A stretch of 64,000 nt of DNA from Bacteroidales bacterium (GTDB lineage Bacteria > Bacteroidota > Bacteroidia > Bacteroidales > JAGOPY01), in NCBI GenBank assembly GCA_017991835.1, contig JAGOPY010000013.1, positions 1 to 64,000 of the forward strand. The letters run 5' to 3'. Positions 18,701-27,957 of this stretch are shown here, piece by piece. The translations under genes were made by a program, and so were the position numbers. The notes below the pieces were generated by a model, which was not told the origin of the DNA, made no database searches, and saw only the letters and a list, made by a program, of their open reading frames with translations. The stretch's first letter is position 1. The number at the start of each line of letters is the position of its first letter.

Positions 18701-19874
18701 TCGGATGATCATAGAACGAGGGATTTGTCGGCGGATTGGTTTCATAATTGATAAATTTGGTGGCGAAAGTCTCCATTTCAGTGTTATTGTTACCGACCAT
18801 TCTCGCCATTACAATATCGGGCATATCATCCTCATCCACATCACCGTAGATATTATCCGAAACACAATAGCTGTCCCAGATCGGGGAAGTGATATTCACT
18901 TCAGCATTGCTGCCGTAGTCACCCATCAGCAATATTGCGGCCGGGACCGGATCCCAGTTTTCATAAACATCATCGATAAAATTCTCGATAATAGCGGGAC
19001 TGTTTCCCCCGACATCTTCCAGCGTCCTGATTTCGGTGACAATACCCTGCTTTATCCTGAACGACCTGATCTCCTGGGCCCAATTCATATAATCGTCGCT
19101 GTTGGCAACGATAATGAGGTAATCACCCCCGTTGTTGCTCCTGTTCGGATTCAGAACGCGCCTGCTGTAATCAACGGCGGGAATGCTTTTGTGATTCAGA
19201 ACGGCATCCTCCAGGATGGGGTCCCAGAAACGGCTCCTCAGCCTCTCTTCACCGATCTGTCCGCTACCCCCCTGGAAATCGACCCGGATCTCAAGGTCAC
19301 GGTAAACGATCAGTTCTTTTGTTACAGGATTATACTGGAAAGGGGTAACACCCAGCATCACCACATCCACCCCTCTGATTTGAGTCGGGTTGGAGAGCTG
19401 CACCGGTGTGGCCGGATAATATGCATTGGTAGTATAAATGTCAGTTCTTACAGGGTATTTGAGCGGTTCCCGGTCCGTATCGAGCGGTATCTCCGGCGAT
19501 GGTGCAATATCAACGTTCTTAAACGACTCGGTACGCTGCGATACAATGGTCAGAACCGGTACCGCACCTTTTGGAAAAGCAATATAACGCCCGCTGCCCG
19601 GCAGGTTTGGCGCACCGGCATCACCGGGCAGGAAGTTTCCCGGCAGCTCCACGTTCTTCATCCCCTTACCATTGATATCAACCGGTGAGAACGTGAAAGT
19701 TTCAATAGTGTAATTTACCGTAACACCCCCGCGGGTTTCCTGCCCAAGAGAAAATCCGGCTTTGTTTAGGGGATCGGAATAGGTGATTTTTTGCGAAAAA
19801 ACAGGATTGATCAGGAATAGCCCGGCTATAATAAACCATGCGGCTATTCTGATAATGTTCAGATTAGCTTTCAT
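15780..19874 (-). CDS. C25 gingipain-like cysteine protease with T9SS sorting domain (2)
   Basis: This 1364-residue secreted protease has an N-terminal hydrophobic signal segment (about residues 8-27), a C25 propeptide (to about 225) and a catalytic domain. QHRDHG gives the likely catalytic H493 and SINCLTGKY the likely catalytic C525, again 32 residues apart. After the Ig-like domain and CARDB-like repeats there is a MAM/jelly-roll-like domain (about 955-1125, EDFETGNFNEYNWQF and WLDNIHLP), absent from the other C25 proteins here. Two PKD-like modules and a T9SS sorting domain with VYPNPGNG (about 1280-1364) follow. It is the downstream member of a row of three minus-strand C25 genes, each separated by over 100 nt, so separate transcription is likely. 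The linker before the catalytic domain (SRRVLNPNRSNNGG) has no repeat insertion. Confidence 0.88.
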   Translation of the reverse strand: MKANLNIIRIAAWFIIAGLFLINPVFSQKITYSDPLNKAGFSLGQETRGGVTVNYTIETFTFSPVDINGKGMKNVELPGNFLPGDAGAPNLPGSGRYIAFPKGAVPVLTIVSQRTESFKNVDIAPSPEIPLDTDREPLKYPVRTDIYTTNAYYPATPVQLSNPTQIRGVDVVMLGVTPFQYNPVTKELIVYRDLEIRVDFQGGSGQIGEERLRSRFWDPILEDAVLNHKSIPAVDYSRRVLNPNRSNNGGDYLIIVANSDDYMNWAQEIRSFRIKQGIVTEIRTLEDVGGNSPAIIENFIDDVYENWDPVPAAILLMGDYGSNAEVNITSPIWDSYCVSDNIYGDVDEDDMPDIVMARMVGNNNTEMETFATKFINYETNPPTNPSFYDHPITALGWQTERWFQICSETVGGYFKNVQGKNPVRINEIYQGNPGSDPWSTATNTQVILDEFGPNGLGYIPATPQELGNWSGGNATAINNAINSGAFLLQHRDHGEETGWGEPQYGNGNIGGLTNTDLTFIFSINCLTGKYNWSGECFSEKFHRYRYNNVNSGALGVICASEVSYSFVNDTYVWGLFDNMWPDFMPEYGSTPAERGLLPAFGNAAGKYFLKASSWPYNSENKEVTYNLFHHFGDAFQTLYSEVPQEMTILHDGIILAGLNEFTITADAGSTICLTVDDDIIGLATGTGNPQVITITPLSVGTTVTLTVTKTNYFRHEEDIEVIPAEGAYCLYGNHTVADGIGGNGNGLVDYNETVGLSLGIRNVGMSDGDGVTVTISTLDPFIAIEDNTEFYGVIPSGQTVIVDQGFSFYAAENTPDQHQVLFSIVSTDGGNVWNSQFMLKVNAPVLNINAVTINDSENGNGNGILDPGEQVEMTVNYTNTGHATAYDVDVFMEGQSGYIEISNPEQNFASIGFLGVFNKTFDVSVDEITPIGININFVNDLSMGNFYSSKTFVQKVHPLIEDFETGNFNEYNWQFTGNLPWTTSNQYPYEGNFSALSGAISHGQTSEMKISYEVMSADSISFIRKVSSEATDKLQFYIGNTLAGEWSGTNEGWRREAFAVTPGYKTFRWVYTKNASGSGGADKAWLDNIHLPSPVALTIWAGPDEDICTGEEFQISGSYGTDYNTIEWTTSGTGTFTDNTQMQPVYSPSSEDFNNGSVVLTLTLTGDGDLIVSDEMVLTFNAGPEAPQAIEGPDYVDLFITTTSEYLTAGIEGITVYTWYLEPADAGTIEGSGLQSAVTWNPVFAGAAYISVSGTDECGEGAVSEAFEVTVGNSVGYSEDENSFGLSVYPNPGNGSYQVMIATPEHNAVTLKVINILGEVVYKSDQKVNGAAIIPVNIENLANGVYLLSLEGDGISLNRKIVKR

Positions 19875-20017
19875 TTAGTGTAAAAGATTAATGAATTAAA
19901 AATCGATTTTTCGGCCGTAAAATTATTAATAATATCCTTAATTCGGGGAGATGTTGTTATTTATCAACATTTTAAATAACCTTCCCGGATATTGTTAATC
20001 ACGGAATCAGAATAAGG

Positions 20018-23000
20018 TTATTTGACGACAACTTTATCCCGGTAAACAGTTTTATCGGTTTTAATTTCAATAAAATAGATACCCGGTGATAAGAATTGGG
20101 CGTCAACGGGAATCCGGGCATTGTAGCTAAAGTTGATCTTTTCCGTTTCCAATATCTTCCTGCCGGAACTGTTGGTTAAAGTAAGAATCCCGCTAATGTC
20201 AGCATTGGAGTTAATCTGAATGATGAATGACCCGGAGCTGGGATTCGGAAAAACCGAAATGGCCGGTCCGACGTTTCCATCTTTAACACCGGATGAATTG
20301 ATCACATTAACGGTCAAAGGATCGGAGAAACTCCCCTCGCCGCATTCGTTCACACCCCTCATCTTCAATGTAGCCTCACCGGTAAATCCGGCCGTCCAGT
20401 TAACGGTACATACAGTCCCGTCGTCGCTTAATGTAAGGTTACCGGCCTCCTGCGGCAGCAGGATCCATTCATAGTTATTAGCAGGCATCGTATCGGCCAC
20501 CGCGTACTCACTTTGTGTTGCCCCGTAGAGGTCAACATACACAGGACCTGCCGGAATGGCCGGAATGCCTGGTATCTGGGTCACCTGTAACGTATTGGAA
20601 GGGAATCCCGTTGCTATGCAACCGGTAGCATCCGAGAGGGCAAGTATGGTCACCTCCAGGTCGGCGGTGGGGCTGAGCGGGATGCCGTCCATGATCGGCT
20701 TATTGGGATTGAGATTGATCTGGTATCCTCCCAGGCTGATCAGCATCTGCCAGGGTTGCGATCCGGTCAAGGTGATGTTCATAAAGGTCGTGTCGCCGGG
20801 GCATATGACCGGATCAGAGAATGCAACTGCTGCCGTGGGCGAAGTAAAATGATGGATGGCCAGGCCGGGGGAAAGCGGTCCAAGGCCGTTCTCGTTCATC
20901 CCGCAGACTCTCAGGGTGGCCGTTCCCTCAAATCCAGGTGTCCACTCCACCGTTACTGTCGTATCCCATCCGGTGATCGTTCCGGAACTGGCCGGCAACA
21001 ACTCCCAGATATAATAATGAGCGTCAGGAACGGGATGCGTCGTATAAATACCGGATGAAGATCCGGAACACGCCAGCGTGTCGCCAACAGGCAACAGCGG
21101 GCCCTGGGTAATCGCATCCATACCGAAAAAGTCAAGATATTTCAGCATCAGGTCCTTCCGAGAACTGTTCAGATTATTCATCAGGCCACCGAATTCAAAA
21201 GAGGTGCCGATCGTCTTGTAATTACCGGCATCATTAACAATAGCCAGGTTATAAACCGGATTTGAATTGGTGAAAATGGAATAAGCGCCTTCTCCGGGTA
21301 AGATATGGTCGATGTAGTTATTGTCGCCGCTGAAAAAGAAGGACATTCCTTCGGTAAAGGTACTGGTGATCCCGTTGACGGTGACAAGATTGTTGCTTCC
21401 GTCGTCTTCTCCGGTAATATTGAACATCGGATGGAGCTCGGTAGGCGAATATAATTGATCGTAATACCAGGTATCGGCGCCCTCCATGTAAAGATTCCCG
21501 CCGCCATTCAGAAAACCGATGAGCTTACCGGCTTCGTCGGCGGTCAGGATATGATTGTCGCTGTAAGTTCCGAGACATGCAAAGATGGTCTTGTACTGGC
21601 TCAGATCATCCGGCATCTCATCGAGGATCTCTGAAAATATGCGCAAGTCGTCAAGGGCAGCCTTCATTTTGTCGGCAGAGTTGTGATTCTGATCCAGGTC
21701 AAGGATCAGCACGGGGAAAAGGCCGATGAACAGCGAAAAATCATCTGCTGCTGCAATCCCGAGGTTACCCGAAAAATCGATATCGAATCCGGCTTCATGG
21801 CCGGGCATGGTGATAACATAGGCTGTAGCGGTAAAAGCGCCGGTAACCGTTTCGCCCGGTCCCACTTCACCAAACATGACCGAATCGGATAGTATCTCAA
21901 TATAAGGATCGGTGCTGGAAAGCAAACCGTAGACATCGTAAGCGGAAGCAGTCCCGTTATTCTTCAGGGAAATGACGATCCCGACTTCTTCGCCCGGATC
22001 CAGCCGGCCATTGCCGTTTCCGCCGGTATCAGCAACTGCATACTCCGCATACACCAGTACCGGTGAATGGGTCTTAACAGCAAATGTGCTGATCCAGATT
22101 GAGTCGCCGTCGGTCGCTTCCATCTCAAAATGTACAACATGGCCGTCGGGAACATTATCAGCAAGGGTCACTGAAAAAGCATCCTCTACCTCTTTCACCT
22201 CGCCGGCCGCGATAGTTCCGGCAAAGGTCTCATTATCAATGATCGTAACATATTCGTCGTCAGTATAAATATGTACGACGACATCCTCGGCGCTCTCGTT
22301 GCCCAGGTTGTCGAAAGTCATATCGAAGACGGCTGTTTCACCGTAATCCAGCAGCCCGTTGCCGTTCCCCTGCGTATCGTTCACATGGCAGGCCTGGCTT
22401 ATGACAAATGGCCCCTGGGGCGGTATGATCTGCACAGTGGAATGGTGGCGGAAGTGGTTCTCCTTCGTCACCACTACGTCCAGAATATACGGAGGATTCT
22501 GCGGAATGATCTCTACGGGAACCGGCTCTCCTGTGGCAGTAGCCACACCGATCAGTTCCCCGTTCACCGAAAGGGCGATCAGGGATCCTTCATCAGCCTC
22601 TACATCGAAGAAAAAAGTCCCGGCCAGCATTACCGAATCGTGAGCTACGGTAAGTGCTTGAGGAACCTCCGAAAACAATCCGGTGAAAGCATCGCCGTGA
22701 TGATGGAACAACTTGTAAGTGATCGATTTATGCTGAGGATTGCTGGGCCAGCCTGAGGCAAACAGAAAATACTTGCCGGCGGCATTGCCGAAAGCCGGGT
22801 ACATACCTCTCGAAGGCGGCGTTGTGCCGAACTGAGGGAAGAAATCGGGAAACAGGTTGTCGTAAAATCCCCAGGCAAAAACATCGTTCACAAAGGAATA
22901 AGAGACCTCTGTCGGCGCGATCAGGCCCAAAGCCCCGCTGGCCTCACCATTGAACTGGTACCGGTGAAACTTCTCCCCGAAGCTCTCGCTTCCGGAATTG

Positions 23001-24580
23001 AACTTCCCGGTCTGGCAATTGATCGACATCACAAAAGTCAGTTCGGTATTTTGTAAACCGCTGATCTCATTGCGGGTATAGTACGGTTCCCCCCAGCCGT
23101 TCTCGTTTCCGTGATCGCGGTGCTGAAGAAGAAAAGCGCCGTTGTTTACAGCCTGGTTGATATCGTTGGCATTGCCCCCTTCCCAGTTGCCGAGCTCTCC
23201 CGGTGTAGCCGGTATGTACCCCAGCCCCTCCGGGCCGAACGTGCTGAGGATGGCCGGAGTATTCCCGGCAATCGACCAGGGATCGGCATCGGGGTCGCCG
23301 CCGTAAACCTCATTGATCCGGATCGGCTCTTTGCCTTTCGTTCGGAAATAGCCGCCGACGGCTTCGGAGCAAATCTGGAACCAGCGCTCCGTCTGCCAGC
23401 CGAGCGCGGTGATGGGGTGATGGTAAAAATATTCGCTGGTCGGTGGGTTTCGCTCGTAATCCAACGCTTTCCCGATCATCAGCTCCAGTTCAGCCGCATT
23501 CCGGGCCGTGATCCTGGCAAAAGCGATATCGGGCAGCAGGTCGTTGGTCACATCGGCATACGGATTGTCGGAAATATAAGGATTGTAATCGTCGGGATGA
23601 TCGTTCAGCAGGCTCGAAGTGATGGCATTCTGAGGCAATGAACCGTAATCGCCCAGGAGCAGGCAGGCGGCGGGCGGAATATCCCACGAATAATAGGCGT
23701 TATTGATAAAGTCCTCGATGATCATGGCGTTGTTGCCACCCACCTGCGATATGGTGAAAACCTCCGTCAGGATACCCTGCTGGTTCCTGAACCTGCGGAT
23801 CGTATCGGCCCAGGCTATAAATTCTTCACCGTCAGGGCAGATGATCAGGTATTCGCATCCGGTGGCCCTGTTCGGTGAGGTTACCCTCTTCGAATATTCA
23901 ACAACGGGAAGATCGGCGGAGTTCAGGAACATATCCTGCATCAGCGGATCCCACCAACGGCTGCGAAGGCGTTCTTCCCCGAAATCACCGCTGCCGCCTT
24001 CAAACCTGATCTCCACTTCCATATCCCTCAAAATAACGAGCTCGCGCTTTACCGGGTTATACTGGAATGGTGTGATCCCCAGTACAAATGCATCCACGCC
24101 GCGGATACTCATCTTCCCCGATAATTTAACCGGCTCCGCCGGGAAATAGGCGTCAGTGCTGTAAATCTTTGCGTTCTTTTTATAAACGACCGGTCGGTCG
24201 TCATTATCCAGCGGCAGGTTCGGTGCCGGGGCTATATCCACATCGCGGATCACTTCCCGCCTGGCCGTTTTCACCGAGATCACGGGTTTTGCCCCGTTTG
24301 GAACGGCAATAAAGCGCCCGTCGCCCGGCAGATCGGGAGTCCCTTCATCACCGGGAAGAAAATGCCCCGGAAGACTGATGTGTTGCATCCTGTCGCCTTT
24401 GATATCCATCTCTTCCATGGAAAATTCCCGGATGGAGAAGTTCACCGTAACACCCAGCCGGTCGTGCGAAACCAGGCTGAAACCCTGCGGGCCGAAACTG
24501 TCGTCATAACGGTAGGTCTGGGCATCCAGACCGCTCATCATCAATAATATAAAAGATGAAAGTAAAAGTATCCTGTTCAT
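20018..24580 (-). CDS. C25 gingipain-like cysteine protease with T9SS sorting domain (3)
   Basis: This is the largest protease of the window at 1520 residues. It has a signal peptide (1-20), a C25 propeptide, and a catalytic domain with QHRDHG (H490) and SINCQTGKF (C522). CARDB-like repeats follow, then a flavodoxin/GATase-like segment (about 960-1165, LILDLDQNHNSADK to GGGNLYMEGADTWYYD) shared with the plus-strand protease at 3764, two or three PKD-like domains, and a sorting domain with VFPNPSSGSF (about 1437-1520). The extra flavodoxin-like module marks these two as closer relatives. The gene has its own promoter (24645-24652) and a leader hairpin. It probably works at the cell surface on proteins or peptides; Arg versus Lys specificity cannot be read from the sequence. 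Confidence 0.88.
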   Translation of the reverse strand: MNRILLLSSFILLMMSGLDAQTYRYDDSFGPQGFSLVSHDRLGVTVNFSIREFSMEEMDIKGDRMQHISLPGHFLPGDEGTPDLPGDGRFIAVPNGAKPVISVKTARREVIRDVDIAPAPNLPLDNDDRPVVYKKNAKIYSTDAYFPAEPVKLSGKMSIRGVDAFVLGITPFQYNPVKRELVILRDMEVEIRFEGGSGDFGEERLRSRWWDPLMQDMFLNSADLPVVEYSKRVTSPNRATGCEYLIICPDGEEFIAWADTIRRFRNQQGILTEVFTISQVGGNNAMIIEDFINNAYYSWDIPPAACLLLGDYGSLPQNAITSSLLNDHPDDYNPYISDNPYADVTNDLLPDIAFARITARNAAELELMIGKALDYERNPPTSEYFYHHPITALGWQTERWFQICSEAVGGYFRTKGKEPIRINEVYGGDPDADPWSIAGNTPAILSTFGPEGLGYIPATPGELGNWEGGNANDINQAVNNGAFLLQHRDHGNENGWGEPYYTRNEISGLQNTELTFVMSINCQTGKFNSGSESFGEKFHRYQFNGEASGALGLIAPTEVSYSFVNDVFAWGFYDNLFPDFFPQFGTTPPSRGMYPAFGNAAGKYFLFASGWPSNPQHKSITYKLFHHHGDAFTGLFSEVPQALTVAHDSVMLAGTFFFDVEADEGSLIALSVNGELIGVATATGEPVPVEIIPQNPPYILDVVVTKENHFRHHSTVQIIPPQGPFVISQACHVNDTQGNGNGLLDYGETAVFDMTFDNLGNESAEDVVVHIYTDDEYVTIIDNETFAGTIAAGEVKEVEDAFSVTLADNVPDGHVVHFEMEATDGDSIWISTFAVKTHSPVLVYAEYAVADTGGNGNGRLDPGEEVGIVISLKNNGTASAYDVYGLLSSTDPYIEILSDSVMFGEVGPGETVTGAFTATAYVITMPGHEAGFDIDFSGNLGIAAADDFSLFIGLFPVLILDLDQNHNSADKMKAALDDLRIFSEILDEMPDDLSQYKTIFACLGTYSDNHILTADEAGKLIGFLNGGGNLYMEGADTWYYDQLYSPTELHPMFNITGEDDGSNNLVTVNGITSTFTEGMSFFFSGDNNYIDHILPGEGAYSIFTNSNPVYNLAIVNDAGNYKTIGTSFEFGGLMNNLNSSRKDLMLKYLDFFGMDAITQGPLLPVGDTLACSGSSSGIYTTHPVPDAHYYIWELLPASSGTITGWDTTVTVEWTPGFEGTATLRVCGMNENGLGPLSPGLAIHHFTSPTAAVAFSDPVICPGDTTFMNITLTGSQPWQMLISLGGYQINLNPNKPIMDGIPLSPTADLEVTILALSDATGCIATGFPSNTLQVTQIPGIPAIPAGPVYVDLYGATQSEYAVADTMPANNYEWILLPQEAGNLTLSDDGTVCTVNWTAGFTGEATLKMRGVNECGEGSFSDPLTVNVINSSGVKDGNVGPAISVFPNPSSGSFIIQINSNADISGILTLTNSSGRKILETEKINFSYNARIPVDAQFLSPGIYFIEIKTDKTVYRDKVVVK

Positions 24581-24600
24581 AATTGTAATCGTTATGTTGA

Positions 24601-24632
24601 ATTCAGGATTCTTTCATATGCAGAATCCTGAA
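24601..24632 (-). promoter_or_regulatory. Hairpin in the 5' leader of the 1520-residue protease gene
   Basis: ATTCAGGATTC (24601-24611) and its complement GAATCCTGAAT (24622-24632) form an 11-bp stem with a 10-nt loop. On the minus strand it begins within a few bases of the predicted transcript start and ends 20 nt before the start codon. There is no T run, so a stability hairpin is more likely than a terminator of the upstream gene. Confidence 0.5.
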
Positions 24633-24644
24633 TTTGAATAATTA

Positions 24645-24652
24645 CAAAATTA
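24645..24652 (-). promoter_or_regulatory. -7 promoter element for the 1520-residue protease gene
   Basis: On the minus strand the sequence reads TAATTTTG, an exact TAnnTTTG, with a TTTTG about 21 nt upstream. It predicts transcription from about 24638, about 58 nt before the start codon. Confidence 0.45.
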
Positions 24653-24688
24653 TATCAAAAAAAAGAGAAAATTCAAAATAATTCTCCG

Positions 24689-27022
24689 CTAATTTTTGAT
24701 GTGCAGGAGTGGATAATAATCGGTGCGGTTTTCGCCGGTAATCTTCGAAATGATCATTCCTTCCGGCCATTCCGTAGTATTGATACTGAATCTGTTTATC
24801 CCTTTCTTCCCGTCGAATTGCATTTTTTCGATCATCTGACCCGCCAGGTTTACAAAAGTTACTTCGATACTTCCGGCCTCTTCGAGTTGGTAAACCAGCG
24901 ATGTCTGATCTCTGAACGGATTCGGGATAATATTAAGATAATCAATCACATAAGGCTCATCAATTCCAACAACAATGTTAAGATCGTAGGTATGAGGCAA
25001 ACAGTTATAGCCTGAAACAATGAGCTGGGCATCCAGGTGGTCGATGAAACCTTCGGGCACACTGATCTCGGCCTGGCCCGTTTCATCGGTTGCCGCGCAG
25101 CCAATCATTTCGCCGGCAGACATAATCACACAGTTAAAGCCCACGGCGGGCCCGTCGCCGTTCGCAATGCTCACCTGCACCGTGGTCTCGCCCGGGTAGA
25201 TCTCCTCCGGGTAAGTGGTCTCGATGGAAACCGGCTCTTCGGTCCAAACGCCGAGTAAAGCATCGCCGAAGATATTGCAATCGTAGAAGCACCAACGCAA
25301 GGCGCCCTGTTCCCACTGGCCGGGTGCATTCACCCAAACCGAGGTTTCTATCTTGGAAATCATATGAGCGGCTCCGATCCGCCATTCTTTTTCGTGGTAA
25401 AGCGCATCTACAAATTCCCGGTGCAGGTGGGCCGACGGGCCTTCCGTCTGCCCTTCGTTGAACCAGCCGTAACGCGAATTGAATCCGCCGGCCACTGCCA
25501 GGTTATCGATCAGCACCATCCGTTCCCCGATGCAGTCGCTCTCGTCGAAAGCGCCGCATAAGCATCCGTGCGTATAGATCAAAGCGTAATTGTGGTCGGT
25601 ACCGTTGACTTGCGAGAAATTTTCGTTGCTGATATCCGACATATCAAAGCGCATCACATAGGTCTGGTTGGCATGGCCCGAATGGTGGATGAAACTGCTC
25701 CCCTGGTTGATGGCGTTCATCAGCGTGTATTTATCCCAGTACATTTGCGAGTCGTAGAGCCGGTTAACATCGTAATCCTCAGGAATGCCGTCGGTAACAT
25801 AACCGTTATCGTCGTGCCATCCGAAAAGCAGTTCCAGGTAATCCTCTCCGTAGGTGAGCGGATCCGACCAGAGGTTCTCGCCTGCAGAAATAATATCTCT
25901 CATTTCACCGGCAACGGGCTGATCCTGGTACATGATGGTCTTGTTCAGCATCCGTTGCAGTTGAGTGCTGGTGCTGATGGGCATCCGGGTCACTGCCACA
26001 TCCGGCAGCAGGTCATCTTCGCCGATCTCGCCCCAAATTCCGTCGCCGTCGGTGTCCCAGTTCCCGTCGAGTGCGCTGTAATACAGGTCGGCCGGGATAT
26101 TCCAGTCTTCGTAAACGGAGCTTGACTGGACATGGCAATAGAAACCGCGGTGCGGGATATGTTCTACATCCCCGCCGAGGAGGACATGCTCCACTCCGTT
26201 GGCCTGAACAGCAGCGATAATATAGTTCCTGATCTTTTCCTGGAGATCCTGGCCGGGCATGGTCGCGTCGATCGACTCGGTCGTAGCGATTTCAGTGATG
26301 TATCCCCTGACCCTGTACAGGTCGGTAAGAGCCTGGAACGACGGGGCAAACTGTTCCGGCGTAATGATCAGGTACTGGTATTCTCCGTCACGGTATAACT
26401 TTTCAGGATACGATGAAATCATCTCCGGATTCTGTGCAAAATCTTTTATGACACCATCGATCCTGTCATTGTTATTGATATTGCGAAATGCTCTCTCCGC
26501 CCTCTCTGTTTTCCGGGTTTCAACCTGTATGGTAACTTTTTGGAAGAAAGAAACCTGTCCCGTGGCAGGGATATATTTCACCGGTGTAAAAGTGGCCAGG
26601 AGAAACCCGTGACCATTGAGAAAGTGGGTGGAGTACCGTCCCATAGCCTCTGCGGGGTAAACATTACCCGAAGAATAAACATCCATATTCTGTTGAAATA
26701 TTCCTTGAGCGCCGGCAGAATACGGTTGAACCGGTTGTTGCGGGTAAAGGGTGAAATTCCCTTCTATAATTGTCTCATTTTCAAAATTCCAAATAACCGA
26801 AACTGCTTCTTCGCCCGGAGGGAGCAGCAATTTCACTGCCTGGTAGGGCAAAACCGGCTCTCCGGTCTTCCCCGTCAGGTACATCCCCTCGAACATAATC
26901 ATATTAAGATTTCCCACATCTTTCGCCGTAGGCGATATACTATTGTAGCTGTGAATGATGCGGCCGGCGAAGAGCGATGTGGCAAAGAAAGCAATCAGGG
27001 TAAGGGTAATGAATTTTTTCAT
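24689..27022 (-). CDS. C25-family cysteine protease with T9SS sorting domain (4), shorter type
   Basis: The start at 27022 (MKKFITLTLIAFFATSLFAG) is preferred to an in-frame ATG seven codons upstream because it begins at the signal peptide. The 777-residue protein is a smaller and more distant C25 member. It has a propeptide of about 200 residues and a catalytic domain with HHSGHA (likely catalytic H450, the classical gingipain-like SGHA form). THGCLCGAFD carries the likely catalytic C487 and a second Cys at 489. A short Ig-like domain and a T9SS sorting domain follow, with IIPNPF (about 697-777). The His-Cys spacing of 37 and the motif differences separate it from the other three proteases. 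Its orthologs may include activation proteases of other surface proteins, but that is inference. Confidence 0.86.
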   Translation of the reverse strand: MKKFITLTLIAFFATSLFAGRIIHSYNSISPTAKDVGNLNMIMFEGMYLTGKTGEPVLPYQAVKLLLPPGEEAVSVIWNFENETIIEGNFTLYPQQPVQPYSAGAQGIFQQNMDVYSSGNVYPAEAMGRYSTHFLNGHGFLLATFTPVKYIPATGQVSFFQKVTIQVETRKTERAERAFRNINNNDRIDGVIKDFAQNPEMISSYPEKLYRDGEYQYLIITPEQFAPSFQALTDLYRVRGYITEIATTESIDATMPGQDLQEKIRNYIIAAVQANGVEHVLLGGDVEHIPHRGFYCHVQSSSVYEDWNIPADLYYSALDGNWDTDGDGIWGEIGEDDLLPDVAVTRMPISTSTQLQRMLNKTIMYQDQPVAGEMRDIISAGENLWSDPLTYGEDYLELLFGWHDDNGYVTDGIPEDYDVNRLYDSQMYWDKYTLMNAINQGSSFIHHSGHANQTYVMRFDMSDISNENFSQVNGTDHNYALIYTHGCLCGAFDESDCIGERMVLIDNLAVAGGFNSRYGWFNEGQTEGPSAHLHREFVDALYHEKEWRIGAAHMISKIETSVWVNAPGQWEQGALRWCFYDCNIFGDALLGVWTEEPVSIETTYPEEIYPGETTVQVSIANGDGPAVGFNCVIMSAGEMIGCAATDETGQAEISVPEGFIDHLDAQLIVSGYNCLPHTYDLNIVVGIDEPYVIDYLNIIPNPFRDQTSLVYQLEEAGSIEVTFVNLAGQMIEKMQFDGKKGINRFSINTTEWPEGMIISKITGENRTDYYPLLHIKN

Positions 27023-27147
27023 CGGGGTTGGAAATTCAGGCATTTTTAATCAGTTTATTAATCGGATACAATATTAGTGATTTTCAATATTGATATTGCA
27101 GCAAAATAATTAATCATACACAATACGAATCCGGAGATCCCTGTTCT

Positions 27148-27957
27148 TTACGGCATATCTCTCCTTTCAAACTGCCGGAATCCGATCCGGAAGCAGATCA
27201 GGATCAACCCTCCCAGGACAAAAACATCGGTCAGAAAATGGCCCTGCCCGACCATCAGCGCCTGTGGTTCGTAGTATGTGAAGATGTTGATGGGCTTGAT
27301 AAAACGGATAGCTTCCCATATCTGGGTGATGAAAAACAGCACATACAGAACCAGTGTGATGACCGCGCTCAGGTTGCCGGCCCGTATTCCTTTCCGGGCA
27401 AACACACTGATCATCAACGTATAAGTGAATATGAGGCTGATCAATAGCCAGAGGCTTAACCCGATCTGTAACAGTTTTATGGTAACAGGCGCCGTCAGAT
27501 GGTGAAAAATCACAATGGAAACATACGATCCGGCCAGTGCGGCCAGAATGACAAGCAGCAGGATCAGGCAGCCCGAAAGCCACAGGGAGAGGAACAGGTG
27601 GCTTCGCCGGAATGGATGGGCCAGCAATAATTCAATCGTCCCTTCTTCTCTCTCACGGGTGATATGATGCGCCGGGATATTGACGGCCAGAATCGCAAGC
27701 AGGGTCAGCACGATCGGGTGGTTCAAACCGAAAGCCGCAGCCCCTTCGTAGGTCAGCATACTGAAAAAACTGTCGTTCAGAAAGACCTTCATCGCAGGTG
27801 GCAACTGGGCTACAACTGCCGAAAGGATCGACTCCATATTGAACGTGGTCACCAGGTACAGCATCATAAACTGGAACAGGGTGATGAAAACCATGCTGAA
27901 CAGGGTAAAGCTCCGGTTGTTACGCCATACCAGCCGTATGTAGGCAAGGTTAATCAT
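27148..27957 (-). CDS. ABC-2 type transporter permease
   Basis: The start at 27957 (MINLAYIRLVWRNN) overlaps the stop of the ATPase gene by 8 nt (ATGATTAA); an earlier in-frame start at 28080 would lie deep inside the ATPase gene and gives no sensible protein. The 269-residue product has about six hydrophobic membrane segments and the REREEGTIELLLAHPFRRSHLFLSLW coupling region typical of ABC-2 permeases that work as exporters. Together with the ATPase it forms an inner membrane exporter whose substrate is not evident. GldF-like proteins of gliding/T9SS organisms belong to the same superfamily, but nothing here proves that relation. Confidence 0.82.
   Translation of the reverse strand: MINLAYIRLVWRNNRSFTLFSMVFITLFQFMMLYLVTTFNMESILSAVVAQLPPAMKVFLNDSFFSMLTYEGAAAFGLNHPIVLTLLAILAVNIPAHHITREREEGTIELLLAHPFRRSHLFLSLWLSGCLILLLVILAALAGSYVSIVIFHHLTAPVTIKLLQIGLSLWLLISLIFTYTLMISVFARKGIRAGNLSAVITLVLYVLFFITQIWEAIRFIKPINIFTYYEPQALMVGQGHFLTDVFVLGGLILICFRIGFRQFERRDMP

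Noticed and set aside
18366..19688. 440-codon open frame antisense to the C25 protease at 15780-19874
   Set aside because: It is a shadow of the protease gene: no signal or domain pattern, composition determined by the other strand, and the protease frame has catalytic motifs.
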